Below, one piece after another: positions 31,605 through 44,800 of a DNA stretch of 64,000 bases; position 1 is the first letter of the stretch, and every line of letters begins with the position of its first letter. The DNA is from Atkinsonella hypoxylon (taxonomy: Eukaryota > Ascomycota > Sordariomycetes > Hypocreales > Clavicipitaceae), in assembly GCA_000729835.1 (NCBI GenBank), contig JFHB01000079.1, positions 1 to 64,000 of the forward strand. The letters are read 5' to 3'. Below the pieces are notes generated by a model. The model made no database searches, had not been told where the DNA came from, and saw only the letters and a list, made by a program, of their open reading frames with translations. The position numbers and the translations under genes were made by a program.

Positions 31605-33331
31605 ATGGCGACCAGGAGAGTTGGACTGAGCAATCGGCAGCCCGCTCCCCATCTCTTATCGGCATTTCAGAATGCCGCTCCAATGAAGCCGCCCGTCCGG
31701 AAACTCAAGCTCCCGAAAGCGTATGATGATCCACCCGTTTCAAGCGAAGAGGAAGAGAACTCTGGAATAGGTGAACAGACGCCTACTGATTCTGGCACGA
31801 TGACGCCACCAAGGAAAAACCCCGCGACAAGCTCGACATACTTGCAGACTTCGTCAAGGAAAAAATCAGATTTCACCAGATTAGCACGAACCCTCGCTGA
31901 CGGTTCAAGTTCTGGGGATGAGTTGGCTACGAGGGGCGACATCAAGGACACCACGTTTGCAAAAACGGTGAGGCGTCGCGACGCGCCGCAATATAATCCT
32001 CGAGGCAAGAGAAAAGCGTCTCCTTCTGAAGCGGCACCAGACAAGTTATTTTCTGATAGCAAGAAGCAATGCAGGGGTGGGACGATGTCTGCAAGCCAGC
32101 GGAAGAAGACTGCATCGACGCCTCCCCCAAGCTCAGGCGAACATCTCAGAGATTCTCGAGGATTCACGAAGCTAAAAAGATCCAAGACGACATACAAGAA
32201 AAGAGATAATAGTTCTCAGGAACAAGATGCTGGAAAAGGTGTGCTGTCTGCTGCCAGCTCCAATCTCCTCCTTCACCCTCTTCAACCCCGAAAACTAACT
32301 TCATAACAGGCAAGGATAAAAGCAAACTTTGCAAATTAAAGATTCCTGAAGAACCCATAGAGATTACTGAACAATCAAAAGCGAACAAGCTTCGCGTACC
32401 TTTGGATGAAGTCCCCGCGTCACCGACGTCCAAAGCGCCAAGGAAGCTGAAGCCAGTGCTGGACTTTGAAGACAGCGATAGCATATCCTCGCTGGGGCCA
32501 ACAAGCTCATTTGCGTCATCACAAGGGTCTACAAGGACCAAGGGGAGGAGGAGACCGCGAAAGCAGCCAGAGATGGAACAAACACCACTACCGCCTCGTG
32601 CAGTCTTCAGAATGCCCGCCTCACTGTCCAGACTGGAACTGCGGACGGCTGCGAATGGAGAAGCAGATGTATCATCATCGAACGTGGCGTCAGAAACAGA
32701 GGACTCTGCAGGCGACGATGCCGCCACACAACCAAAGGCTACGCCAACCATGGCGAACTTGGCAGCATCGTGTCCGTGGTGTGGTGAAGAAGTCGATGCG
32801 GATCTACTGGACGAATTTTCCAAAGGAAAGCGGCTGAATGTGCGGCTACAAACCAAGTTTTGTCAGAAGCACAAGAAGAAAACAGCCCAAGAGACATGGC
32901 AAGAAAGAAAATATCCACGCGTAGAATGGGACGGTCTGAACAGGCGATTCGAATCGCACAGTGGCTTAATGCTCCGTATTATCAACGGCTCTCCCTCACA
33001 CTTTCGCTCGATCCACGAGAGAAATATCGAATCCGGCAAAGCACGGTCTATGAAGAAGGAAGGCAACATGAATCCCGGCTACTATGGACCTCGGGGATAC
33101 AACATCATGTGCGACTATCTTGTGGAGGAGTACGGCGACTTGCTGAAGAAGAAGGCTGTTGATGATAAAGTGATTTCAGGTCGAGGCTCGGCGGCGTTTA
33201 TTCAAAACGTGCTTGTGCCGGAGCTGGCTGTGCGGATGATCATGGAGGATATGCGCGTGGCTGAGGAGGAGGCACGGTGTATTCTTGAGGACAGCAAGGC
33301 TCTGGGCGAACTAGTACATGAAGAGATGTGA
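31605..33331 (+). CDS. RTC4-like protein (restriction of telomere capping 4)
   Basis: Two exons, 31605-32238 and 32310-33331, 551 residues; an in-frame ATG at 31575 is an alternative start. The first 370 residues are disordered and Ser/Lys-rich, with basic clusters. From SCPWCGEEVDADLLDEF to the C-terminus it matches the RTC4-like domain: FCQKHKKKTAQETW, YPRVEWDGLNRR, NPGYYGPRGYNIMCDYLVE and FIQNVLVPELAVRMIMEDM. In yeast RTC4 affects telomere capping; the molecular role is unknown. The CPWC...FCQKHK arrangement suggests a zinc-binding site. The intron has a weak GTGTGC donor, but the ACAG acceptor and phase fit. Confidence 0.88.
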
Positions 33332-33528
33332 TGTTATATTGTGCATTTGCAAGCGATTTTGGCATTGGCTGCATGAGAGGATGAACCGCTGATGAAAAGG
33401 GTTTGGCCAACTTACTTGTATTGGCGAGTGGGTGATTTGCTATATTGGCTCTTTTATTTAAGTCAAGGGGCGGACTGACTAGATGAAACTCTCTTATCAT
33501 ACCACGATCTCTCATGTATCCCGGGCAT

Positions 33529-35701
33529 TTAAAGCAGCAAAGCAATAGCTTCGCAGGGACCAAGTTTGATCACACCCCCAGACATATCTTCGAGCTTCTT
33601 CCCTGCCGAGGTCACCAATACTTCCTTCGCCTTGCTAGCGCTCGACCACGTCACCGCGTTCTTAGAGAAGTTACACGCAATGAGCGCAGTGTCTCCATTC
33701 GCTGCCATCCGTTTATATGCGAAAACCTTGTCATTTGCCTCATCGACCAGGTCAAAGTCGCCATAAACAAAAATGTCCTTGTGCTGCTTGCGCTTCTCCA
33801 GTGCTCGCCGATATGTGTGGAATACTGATGCGGGATCCTTGATCTGCGAAGCCGCGTTGATCACCTTGTAGTTGTCGTTGACGCGCATCCACGGCGTGCT
33901 GCTCGTCGTGAAGCCTGCTTGAGGGGAATCATCCCACTGCATCGGCGTTCGAGCATTGTCACGGGACTTTCTCTGGTATTCCTTTTGGAGGAGAGCCTTC
34001 GTGTTCTCGTCTGCCGTGTCTTTGTACATGCTGTGAGATGGGCGCTGGGTTAGAGTCGGTACATGATGCTAGACTGAGGTTCACACGTTGACGGAGTTGT
34101 TTGGAAAAAAGAGACGAGGGACATACTTCCAGTGACTCAGGCAGTCGACGTCCTTGTACTGTTCCATGTCCCAGTCGATAGGCACATTTGTCATGCCAAT
34201 CTCTTGGCCCTGGTAGATGAATGGCGTGCCGGCTTGGAAACAGAGGAAGATGGCAATGAGCTTGGCGCTTGCTTCTCGATAGGCGGGCTCGTCATGGACG
34301 AACCGGCTGACAGCTCGTGGCTGGTCGTGGTTTTCTAGGTAGAGGGCGTTCCAGCCGTTGTTGTCGTACATGTAACGCTGCCACTTGTTGACTTTGGTTT
34401 TCAATTCAGATAATGGCCAGGTTCTGGGCGAAAATTTTCCATCGGCGCCGTGATCAACATCCATGCTGTTCCAGACTTTGTCAGCAATGCGAAGTTTGTA
34501 TATCAATGTTTGAGAACCACATTCAATAACGTCAGGGGCAGTGAGGCAAGGTGATGAATTGGGTGAGCTCGGCAAGCGCATAGAGACGACATACAGCTCG
34601 AAATGGAAAATCATGCTCAACTCCTCTCGGTCAGCAGCAACGGCCTTGAGGAGCTCTCTCTCATCGTGCACGCAAGGCATTTCGCCGACGCTAAAGGCAT
34701 CGTATTCCTTAAGAATGGCACCCAGCTCCTTGAGGTATTCGTGGCAGCGGGGCCCGCAGGCGTAATACTCTGTTCCGCGTAAAAATCTCTGATTTGAGTC
34801 TGGGAAGGATTGATCTTTGCTGATGAAGTTGATGACATCGAGGCGGAAGCCGTCTATGCCACGATCCAGCCAAAAGTGCATGACATCGTGAGCGGCTTTG
34901 CGGACAGCAGGGTTTTCCCAGTTCAAATCGGGCTGCTCTTTGCAGAAGAGCCGTAGGTAATATTCATCCGTGGCTTCATCGTACTCCCATGCGCTTCCTG
35001 CAATTTTTCGTAATCAGTTGCTGTTCGGTTTGGGGGTGAAGAAACTACGGGCGGGTAAATCTCACCTTGAAAGTGACTTTGCCAATTATTGGGAGGGTAG
35101 CGATTGCCGTCGGCATCATACTTTGCTGGTTTCCAAATGTACCAGTCTCTGTATGCGTTGTCTTTTGACTTTCGAGATTCTTTGAACCATTCATGTTCGT
35201 CGCTCGTGTGGTTCATAACCAGGTCTAGGACAAGCTTCATGCCGCGCTCGTGCAGCTCATCTTTCAAGTGGTCTACATCGTAAATGTCTCCATATTGAGG
35301 GTCAATCACTCTATAGTCACTGATATCGTATCCCTGTATTGCGATGGTGTTAATTTCAAAAGTTTCTTGATCTTTCCAAAGCTATCTCTGCAAATGAATC
35401 TAGTTGTCTGATTTGATGGAAACGTCAACTCCAACCAAATGTTCCGAAACAAAATACCTACCATGTCATGTTGAGGACTCTTGAAAATCGGTGAAAGCCA
35501 CACAATGTCGACGCCCAAGTCTTTCAAGTAGTCAACTCGCGAAAGGATTCCCTTCAAATCACCAACTCCGGAACCGGTGGAGTCTTGAAATGAGGCCGGG
35601 TAAACTTGGTATACGGAGCCTTCTTTCCACCAAGCTCGCATTTGCTCAGTCTGGCTCCTCACTTTGTCTTGCATTTGATCGTGTCTGTTATCCTTATTCA
35701 T
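33529..35701 (-). CDS. GH13 alpha-glucosidase / oligo-1,6-glucosidase (isomaltase type)
   Basis: Five exons: 35701-35462, 35333-35066, 34997-34595, 34465-34127 and 34030-33529, 583 residues. Intracellular (no signal peptide). It hydrolyses terminal alpha-glucosidic bonds of maltose or isomaltose-type sugars. GH13 regions are all present: DLVMNHTSDEHEWF (region I), GFRLDVINFISK with the nucleophile Asp (II), FSVGEMP with the acid/base Glu (III) and LENHDQPRAVSRF with the transition-state Asp (IV), plus GTPFIYQGQEIGMTN and DNARTPMQWDD. Residue 200-type specificity (V after the nucleophile: DVI) points to alpha-1,6/mixed activity rather than strict maltase, but this is inference. Convergent with RTC4, 197 bp apart. 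No MAL cluster partners are in view. Confidence 0.93.
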
Positions 35702-36881
35702 CCACGAATGATATGTCGGTTAAAGATATTGACACGTTTTTGGGAAGCGTTTTCTCGAACACTCCACGTCACGATGCTTATGAGATCCCGATACTCCGTA
35801 CTATTACCGGAATAATATTCGGAGCAGGAATCGGCGTCTGCTCCTAATGGAAGAAGGGTGGGGGGTTCTGGGGGTTTGACATGGAGTGTCTTCGGACCGA
35901 CATGCGGGGCACTGGAGGTGGTGTTGACATTGTCGTTAATGCGGGGGGGGGGGGGGGGGATGGTATTGAGTCGATCTTGCCAGACACTTCAATTGCTTTA
36001 TACCAATTGAAGTAAGGCCGTTGAGGAGAAGCAGCTCCAAGTTTGTCGTCTATGGGAGAAGGTCATGATGATGCAGGCTCGGTCGGAAGTCTGTCTCTGC
36101 TGTAATTGCACGGTTGTAGCTTTCTCTCTTTGGTACGATTCCTCGTTACTTCAATTGTACTTGGAGACACGGACTTGGTCAGTGTGTTGCGTACAGTCCT
36201 CAATATTCGGCACGATGCCTAGCTTACAGTCGGGCAGATGTAAAATGTTTATGGAGACGTTTCTTTTTACCCAGGCGATGATTCGAGATTGAGAAGACCG
36301 ACAGTCGGAGTTGTGCTTATATGCATAGATATGTGCTTGACATACTTCCATGATGGTCAAACAATCCCACTCGTCCGAATTGAGTCTTTGCTGGGCATAG
36401 CTGCTCGCTTGACCATTTGTGGGCAGTTATTAGTTAGTTAGTTAATATAATAGTACCGTGAACAGACGGTGAGCTGGTTCGAACGGTTCACACGTTGTGG
36501 AGAAAGCAAGGTACAACCCACTGTATTCCGTACAGTGTACAGTGGTTGAGTGCCCAGGTCGTTACCACATGCAGGCAATTGTGCTTTCGTCTCAGTGGCC
36601 GGCGCTGGTGCTAACCCCCTGAACGAATCGCAGGGACCTAGACGGGGAGACGTGTGGTTTCGCGGCGGGACCTAGGTTGGAAGGTGGTGGAAGGAGCAGA
36701 ATGCGAAGGAGGGACTCGTCACCTACATTTCGGCCATGGAGATGACTTCAAAGATTGCACATGTGTTTACAGATCTGGATCACCCCAAACGTAGCCGGCA
36801 GCGACTGCCGTGAGTGACAGCAGCGGGAACAGAATAAGAATCCAGAATCCATGCACACTTATTCCGTACTTACCCAATATA

Positions 36882-37163
36882 ACCCCTGAATGATTTTACA
36901 AATCTGCTCGCAGGGGAAGTTTTTTAGATGTCAGCTTAGAAATTGGCAAGACATAGAGTGGAGACGATAGATACCTTAACGTCGGCGTATTCCGTAAATT
37001 GTATTGAAAAATAAGTCTTTATGGGATAGTGCTTAGTTAATCCCTGCGTATTCTCCTGTACCTCTCTAACAGCGGTAGCCCACGCTATCTCCCTATACCA
37101 GTTACAGCTGTTAGCCAGCACCTAAGAGTGGGGCTTGTAGATTTGTAAAATCGGCCAGGGGTT
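36882..37163. mobile_element. MITE, Tc1/mariner-like, copy 1 (degenerate)
   Basis: The ends are imperfect inverted repeats (ACCCCTGAATGATTTTACAA at left; TTTGTAAAAT...AGGGGTTT at right), flanked by TA on both sides (36880-36881 and 37164-37165). The interior shares many words in the same order with the element at 63,544-63,986 (AGATGTC-GCTT, GACATA-GTGGA, ATAGATAC, CAGCTGTTAGC, GAGTGGGGCTTGTA). It is 282 bp and has no coding capacity. Confidence 0.75.
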
Positions 37164-37978
37164 TACGATTGGAACTGGTGATCCTACCTCACTCCGCACC
37201 TAGTTACCTAGTGAAGAGAAAAGTGGCCAGTTTTTACTCACAGGATTTTACGTGCTGTACCGGTCACGTTTTATCTGCCCAGAGACCTTGAGTGCTTACG
37301 AGTTGGTGACTGTCTCCAGGAACCAGCTTGGCGCACGTAGGGGTACCTACGTACCTGGTAATCAAATACCGCATAATGCGGCCTTTAGTACTTTGTACAA
37401 CTGATGCGATTCGCGCGCTAGGGGTTAGGGGTCTTTTGCAAACGATCAGTAGCACCTAGGTACCTGGTTAGGTAGGCTCGAGGCACCAGAGAAACGACAT
37501 GGTATGACTGGGTTCCTGCTGCCAGCAGCTGCGGGAGAGACATGAGCACAGATCACCTGCACCACACGCCCCCCCAGTGCCTCTTGCCTCCTTGCCTTCC
37601 TTGCCCCCTCCGCCCTTCCCCATGCTTTTGTACGCTCCCATAAGACTGGACACACAGTCATGGACCTCTCTCCACGACAATGACAATAATAAGCTGTTTT
37701 AATACCCGTAGACCTAGCTACAACAGCACATCCAGCCACTGTCACTAGGATCTAGATTAGCGCGCGATATACGGAATACATGCCTTAGCTACTAGGTACC
37801 TAGGTACCTAGTCCACTGCATGTCCGTCAAAGTATCGGCTGCCGGCCGGCCTGGCCACACTTGATCGGTGACAGATTTGGTGAGAGACGAGAGATGGGTC
37901 GTCTGATGGCAGCATAGCTTCATAAAACTAAGCGGCAGACGAATGATAGAGTTTCACTCGGAGTCGCTACGTGAACCT

Positions 37979-38010
37979 CCGCCAAACCGCCAAACCGCCA
38001 AACCGCCAAA
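37979..38010 (+). repeat. Four tandem copies of CCGCCAAA
   Basis: An exact 8-bp unit repeated four times, followed by a degenerate copy (CGACCAGG). Confidence 0.8.
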
Positions 38011-38835
38011 CGACCAGGCGGTGTGGTGTAATGAATGTCTGGCATCATGTCTGCCCTGTTCCAGAGCTACAGAGAAACGGAGAACGGGTCTATACCATGG
38101 GCTATCCGCCGCCTCGACGCCCTAGGACATGATGATCAATGCTTCACGGACTGCTGCTTTTGGCCGCTTGCATTCGCTTTTATCGCTCCCGGCGACACAG
38201 TTTCATGGTTTCATATGGCCTCAAAATGTTCAGTGCTTGTCGACAAGGTTGCCGCGAGTGGATGGGACCAACCCCAGTGATGGCCAGTGATGGCCCTAGC
38301 CACGGCCCCAGCCCCAGCCTGAGCCTGAGCCTGAGCCTGAGTACAACGGGTGCCACCGCTGCTGCCACCGCTGCCACTGCTTGCTTTGCTTGCACTTCTC
38401 CGCAGCCCTGGTCTCTCCCTCCATCCTGCTTGCTGTTTGTTAGCTTTCCTTCGCCTTCGCTTGCATGCTGCGTCCAGACAAAGCCTCCTGCTATCAACCT
38501 CCCACAACTTTGGCACTTATCATTACTGTGACTCCTCCAACTGAACATATTGCCTCAGCCTTGAAAAGCATTGTAACCCTGCACATATTCCTCCGCATTC
38601 CGCGAGCCTTGCTGAGGGCATCCAACGACCTTTGTGCGACTTTGTCTGCACGTCTACCTTTTGAAAGCACTTGCAAGATACGACAACCTGCTTGCCTGCC
38701 TCCTCGCCAGATCTATCGACGTCCAGAAGCAGCGCTCTTGCTCACTAATTATCGTCCAGGACATGAATGCTCCTCAATCAGCACAAAAATTTGACAGAAC
38801 ATGGCCAGCGGCTTCGTAATCACGGTTCGGAGACC

Positions 38836-41800
38836 ATGACGGAAAATGAGGCTGCGGCTCGCATCAGCTCCATCACGAGCACGAGCAACAGCACCGACAG
38901 CACTCGATCGTCCGCAACCGCGAGACCCTCGTCGCCTCTGACGACCCTTAGTGCGCGAAGTGGCTCCAATATGCGCATAACTACAGAGCGTGTTGCTCAT
39001 CGCCGAACGTAAGCCGCCGCGTTTGTTCTTTCTAAGACGCTCTCTATGCGCAGAAGCAAAAGCTGTTACTTTCATGTCTAGCTCCAATACCTACAAGCAT
39101 AATGCAGTGGTGCCCACACTTCGAGCTATCTCGTGCTTCATTTCTGTCCATCCGACTTCCGTTTGTGCTCTGCTAATAAGTTCTGCCGATCAGGGCGTCC
39201 AAAGACGATGGCCAAGTGTCCCCCACGTCTACCACGGCGACTCGATGTGCTTTGTCACCGTCATCATCTACTTCAAGCGTCTCGGCCGCTAAGGATCGCC
39301 GACCGAGCGACCTCACGAATTACCGACGTGACCTCTCTGTTCTCGAGCCGACTCGCTCGCAACAACAACCTCAGCCACCGCACCGCAATCCATCCGTTAG
39401 CAGCTTAGGCACCCAACATGCACCTTGGATATCTTCGAGCGTTCCCTCGGCCATTTTGTCCAAAGCTTTGTCCACAAGCTTTTACAACGACTCGACTGAC
39501 AGCTTGTCCACCGCGTCCCAATTTTCTCCCGGACTGCCTTCTGCTCAAGGGCGGCCAGGCACCGGTTCTGGCTCTATAAGCCAGGACTATGCCGACGCCC
39601 TTTATTATACTGTCGCGGATGGGAGACGACCTTCAGCTGCCAGTATAATCACCACTGCCAGCAGTCAAGGCTCGAAAACTAGCCTCAATCGTGGTGGGTA
39701 CCGCAAGCTCCAAGGGTTCTTCGGTGAGGAGTTTCCTGGACGGGACAGCTCTGAAAGCAGCCTTCCCAATTCGGTCCTTGGAAAGGACCAGAGGTCACGA
39801 TCTTACAGTCATGGCCGCCCAACGCAACGCGACCGCAACTATTCCGGTGCGACCGATAGAGACCCGTCACCTTCCTCGTCGAGACCTAGAACTCCAGTTC
39901 CCAATCCAGAGGTTGTGCCCTTCCTCTACCAGGATAATACGGTAAGCCCTTTCTTTTCGTTATTAGTCAGTTCATGTCCAGGTGTTCTGGCTCCATTTTG
40001 ACCCATCTTCATCCTTCTCTCTCACAATATCTCCGCCCTTGGACAGCTCGTTGCATACTTGGGGTGTTTTGGCTCCTTTCTATTGTTAATCTATCCTTGC
40101 CACTCATTTTATTATGGACAGAGAGACCCGAGGTTGAACATTTTTGAATCTTCGTCTGCCGCACTTAACCTCGTCTGCGCGCCCTGGCTGGGGAGATGAT
40201 CTGTACTTACCGCTTTTGGCCTTCTTGTTGGCTTGTATTCATTATCACAGGTGACCTTAAAGCTAATCCGCAATCCCCGTCTTGATTACAGGATATCGCG
40301 CGATACGGAGAAGCGCCTGTTCGCAATAGTTTGGCCGGGCCCGATCGAGAACGATACGTTACGGAAGGCCTAAACCAACACAACCCCCCCAAATCTTCTT
40401 CTTCCGCGCGATCTGGGCCTGGCTCCCATCATGTGCACGGCCATCATCATAGACACAATAAGAGCAACGATGACTACAGGTCTCTGAGACCGACAGCTAG
40501 CAGAGAAGATTCTGTTGGTGCTCCTCAGCATTCGAGGGACCGAGGGCATTCTGCGGGCATGCTCAACCAACGCTCTCGAGCGCAAAGCCCGACGCCAAGC
40601 GCAAGCAGCGGTCCTTCTGGTTCTCGATCCGGCTATTATGGGGATGGGTCAACTTCCCCCGTCAACCAAGGGAAGCGCGGCATCCTGGGACGGCTGCGAC
40701 GACACAAGGACAAAGATGACGGATACGGGAGATCAAGAGACCTGCATCCGTCGACGCGTTCGTTACAACCAAAGCCTTCAAAAGCAGACCTGTCTCTAGT
40801 AGATACCCACCCTGGCACCCCAGAACCCGCCGAGACATTCGATCCGCGAAGTCAGACCCAACGAGCTGCCACATTCAACAACAAATTTCCTTTCTCCAAG
40901 AAGAACCGAGGTCACAGAGGTTTCGACTACATTGACGATGCTATTGGCCCAACGGAACACAAAGACCCCGGTCATGTATATCACCTCGATACCAATCTGA
41001 ATGATATGGAAGGCATCCTAACAAAACCTCCACCTCTGACGCCCTTGGACTCTTCGTTTATCAACAGCATAGATGTAGACCGAAGAGAGTCAACTGTCGA
41101 AGGTCCAAAAGGTCGCTGGGACGCTCCTGATAGTTGGGCTGTCCGCAGAAATACCGAGGACAACTCAGAAGATGTGCCTGATGCGGATGAGATAGGGAGC
41201 CCTCCACGACCTGACGAGAAGATGACATCCTACTTTATTCGCATTTTTCGATCTGATGGCACCTTCTCGACTCACCAAATGCCACTGGACTCAGTTGTCG
41301 CCGATGTCATATCTCAGGTGATTAAGAAAACCTATGTTGTCGACGGTCTGGAAAACTACCACATCATCATGAAGAAACACGATCTCATCCGAGTTCTTGG
41401 TCCATCAGAGCGTCCCCTTTTATTGCAGAAACGCTTATTGCAGCAAATTGGCTACGAAGAAAAGGACAAGATTGAGGAATTGGGACGAGAAGATAATGGT
41501 TACCTATGTCGATTCATGTTCTTATCCGCCCGGGAGAGCGATTTTCATGCCAAGACCATGGATTTGGGCATATCTCGTTCGTCAAAACTCAACTATGTTG
41601 ACCTTTCTGGTCGGAATCTTGTGACTATTCCCATCTCTCTCTACTCCAAAGCTGCCGACATTATTTCTCTAAACCTATCGAGGAACTTGTCTCTAGATGT
41701 ACCTAGAGATTTCATACAATCCTGTAAACAGCTTCGAGACATCAAGTTCAACAACAATGAGGCGAGAAGACTGCCGCTAAGCCTGGGTCGTGCCGGGCGC

Positions 41801-44800
41801 CTCACATACTTGGATGTGTCAAACAATAGACTGGATCAACTGGAACATGCTGAACTGAATTCGCTTATTGGGTTACTCAAGATGAACCTGGCGAACAATC
41901 GGCTGACCCACCTGCCACCGTATTTTGGGGCCTACCAAGCGCTACGTAGCCTGAATATTTCGTCAAACTTCCTTGACAAGTTCCCTCCCTTTTTGTGCCA
42001 ATTACACAGCTTGGTTGACTTGGATCTGAGTTTCAACGCAATTGCTAGCCTTCCTGACGAAATCGGGAATTTAAAGAATTTGGAAAAACTCCTGATCACA
42101 AACAACAGACTGAGCGATGAATTGTGCGAAGGCTTTCGCCAGCTGCTGAGTTTGCGTGAATTGGACATTAAGTATAACTCCATCACAAGTATTGACATTA
42201 TATCAGAGCTTCCTAAGCTGGAGATTCTGACCGCAGCGCACAATCACATCTCATCCTTTGTGGGCAAATTCGAAGTACTCAGGCAACTAAAACTAAACTC
42301 CAACCCGCTGAATAAGTTCGAGATTATTGAGCCGGTTCCGACCCTGAAGACGCTGAACTTGTCGCATGCCCAGCTTGCAAGCATAGACTCGGCATTTTCC
42401 AATATGGTTAACTTGGAAACCTTGGTCTTGGACAGAAATTATTTTGTATCGCTGCCTCAACAAATTGGTGTAATGAGCCGCTTGGAACATTTCAGCATTG
42501 CCAACAATTCTGTCGGGGAACTGCCCCCACAGATTGGATGCCTTACTGAGCTTCGAAGCCTGGATGTTCGAGGCAATAACATCTCAAAACTGCCCATGGA
42601 GATATGGTGGGCCAACAAACTTGAGAGCTTTAATGCCTCCTCCAACGTTCTTGAGACATTCCCAAAACCTGCGTCAAGGCCGCCTCGTGTTCCTGGTGAG
42701 GATTCGTCGGGACCTCCTCCAGTTCCCAACGGTAAACCGTTACCCCCAAATCCAGGGCCTTCAACCCCAAACTCAGAGGAACCCGACGAAGAAAGAAGAC
42801 CCAGCCAGGCTTCAAGTACGCTTCTCAGTATTGGCCCGTCGCCGATATTGGGTGGTGCAGACAGGAAAAGCTCTGTTGTTTCTTTGTACGGAAAGGGCGG
42901 ACGTAAGACGTCTGTCGTTTCTCGGGCTGCTTCACAAGCAACTAACGCTAGTACACCGCCACCGACAACCACTCGCAAGGACTCTGGCTTTTCATCAAGG
43001 ATGACAAACACTTTTGCTGGATCGTTGCGAAGTCTTTCGCTTGCTGATAATCGACTGGACGACGACGTCTTTGACCAAATCACTCTTCTATCTGAATTGC
43101 GTGTGCTCAATCTGTCGTACAATGACGAAATCAGTGACATGCCTCAGAGATCGATCAAAAATTGGCCCCAACTGGTCGAGTTGTACTTGTCAGGAAATGG
43201 CCTCACCTCTTTACCAGCCGATGATTTGGAAGAGTCGAGCCTTTTACAGACACTTTACATCAACGGGAACAAGTTTACCAATCTCCCAGCAGACATCTCA
43301 AGAGCCAAGAAGCTCGCGGTACTGGACTGCGGGAACAACTATTTGAAGTACAACATTTCAAATGTTCCATATGATTGGAATTGGAATCTCAACCCCAATT
43401 TGCGCTATCTCAATCTGTCTGGCAATAAGCGGTTGGAGATCAAGCAAACGGCGTGGGGTGGGCCAGATGGTCCTGGCGCTGTCAACCGAGAGCAATACAC
43501 AGATTTTAGCAGACTGCTGAATCTGCGAGTCCTGGGTCTTATGGATGTAACCTTGACACAACCCAGCATTCCCGATCAAAGCGAGGACCGTCGAGTGCGA
43601 ACTTCAGGCTCTTTAGCAGGTCATCTTCCTTACGGCATGGCTGACACGTTGGGCAAAAATGAACATTTGTCCACGGTTGATCTCGTCGTGCCGCGCTTCA
43701 ATTCTTCCGAGACAGAGATGCTCCTCGGCTTGTTTGATGGACAAGCTCTGTCTAGTGGTGGTTCCAAGATTGCGAAGTACCTGCACGAGAATTTTGGTCA
43801 CATATTTACCATGGAATTGAAGGCATTGAAGAGCCGACCAGACGACAGCCCAGTGGATGCACTCCGGCGAGCATTCTTGGCTCTGAACAAGGACCTGGTG
43901 ACAATTGCTGTGCAACATACTGAAGAAAGACCTAAGGCGTCTCATAGGGGCTCAGCGCAGCCGGTTGTTCTCAGTAAGGAGGATTTGAACTCTGGAGGCG
44001 TGGCTACAGTTGCCTACCTTCAGGGAACAGAGCTTTACGTCGCCAATGTCGGGGATGTTCAGGCCATGGTAATCAAAACTGATGGAAAACATGAAATCTT
44101 GACCCGAAAGCATGATCCAGCTGAGCCCTCTGAGCGGTCGAGAATCAGAGAAGCTGGAGGCTGGGTGTCACGCAACGGCAGACTCAATGATTTGTTGCAA
44201 GTCTCTCGTGCCTTCGGCTACGTTGACTTGATGCCAGCCGTACTTGCAGCTCCGCATGTGAGCAATATGACCATAAAGGAGCAGGACGAAATCATTTTGT
44301 TGGCCACGAGCGAGCTTTGGGAGTATCTGTCCCCGGGACTCGTCACTGACATAGCCCGATCCGAGCGTCAGGATCTGATGAGGGCAGCGCAAAAACTTCG
44401 AGATCTCGCTATGGCATACGGCGCTTCGGGTAAGATCATGATCATGATGATAGGTGTGGCGGACCTCAAGCGACGGGTTGAGCGATCCCGACTGCATCGC
44501 GGCACTAGCATGTCACTTTATCCGTCTGGTATCCCAGACGAGACGCAAGTCTTGTCCACGAGGAGAGGACGTAAAGCTAAGGGAGATGTGCTGGATTCTT
44601 CCCTTAACCGACTTGAAGCTGAAATCCCTGCCCCAACCGGTAACGTCTCGATCGCGTTCACTGATATCAAGAACTCCACAAATTTGTGGGAAATGTATCC
44701 AAGCGCCATGAGATCTGCCATCAAGCTGCACAATGAAGTGATGCGGCGACAGCTTCGACGAATTGGTGGGTACGAGGTTAAGACTGAAGGTGACGCTTTC

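Larger units (their letters stand above)
35702..38835. other. Intergenic region with MITE, G tract and minisatellites
   Basis: About 3.1 kb without a gene. It contains an 18-base G run at 35,942-35,959, a MITE at 36,882-37,163, CTAGGTACCTAGG palindromes at about 37,454-37,480 and 37,792-37,812, an 8-bp repeat at 37,979-38,010 and a 6-bp CCTGAG repeat at about 38,317-38,341. From about 38,300 it is the likely long leader or promoter of adenylate cyclase. Confidence 0.6.

Noticed and set aside
31667..32856. Minus frames of 176 and 230 codons across RTC4
   Set aside because: Shadows of the RTC4 coding exons on the plus strand.
42457..43140. 227-codon minus frame inside adenylate cyclase
   Set aside because: Antisense shadow of the LRR/Pro-Ser insert region of a well-supported gene.
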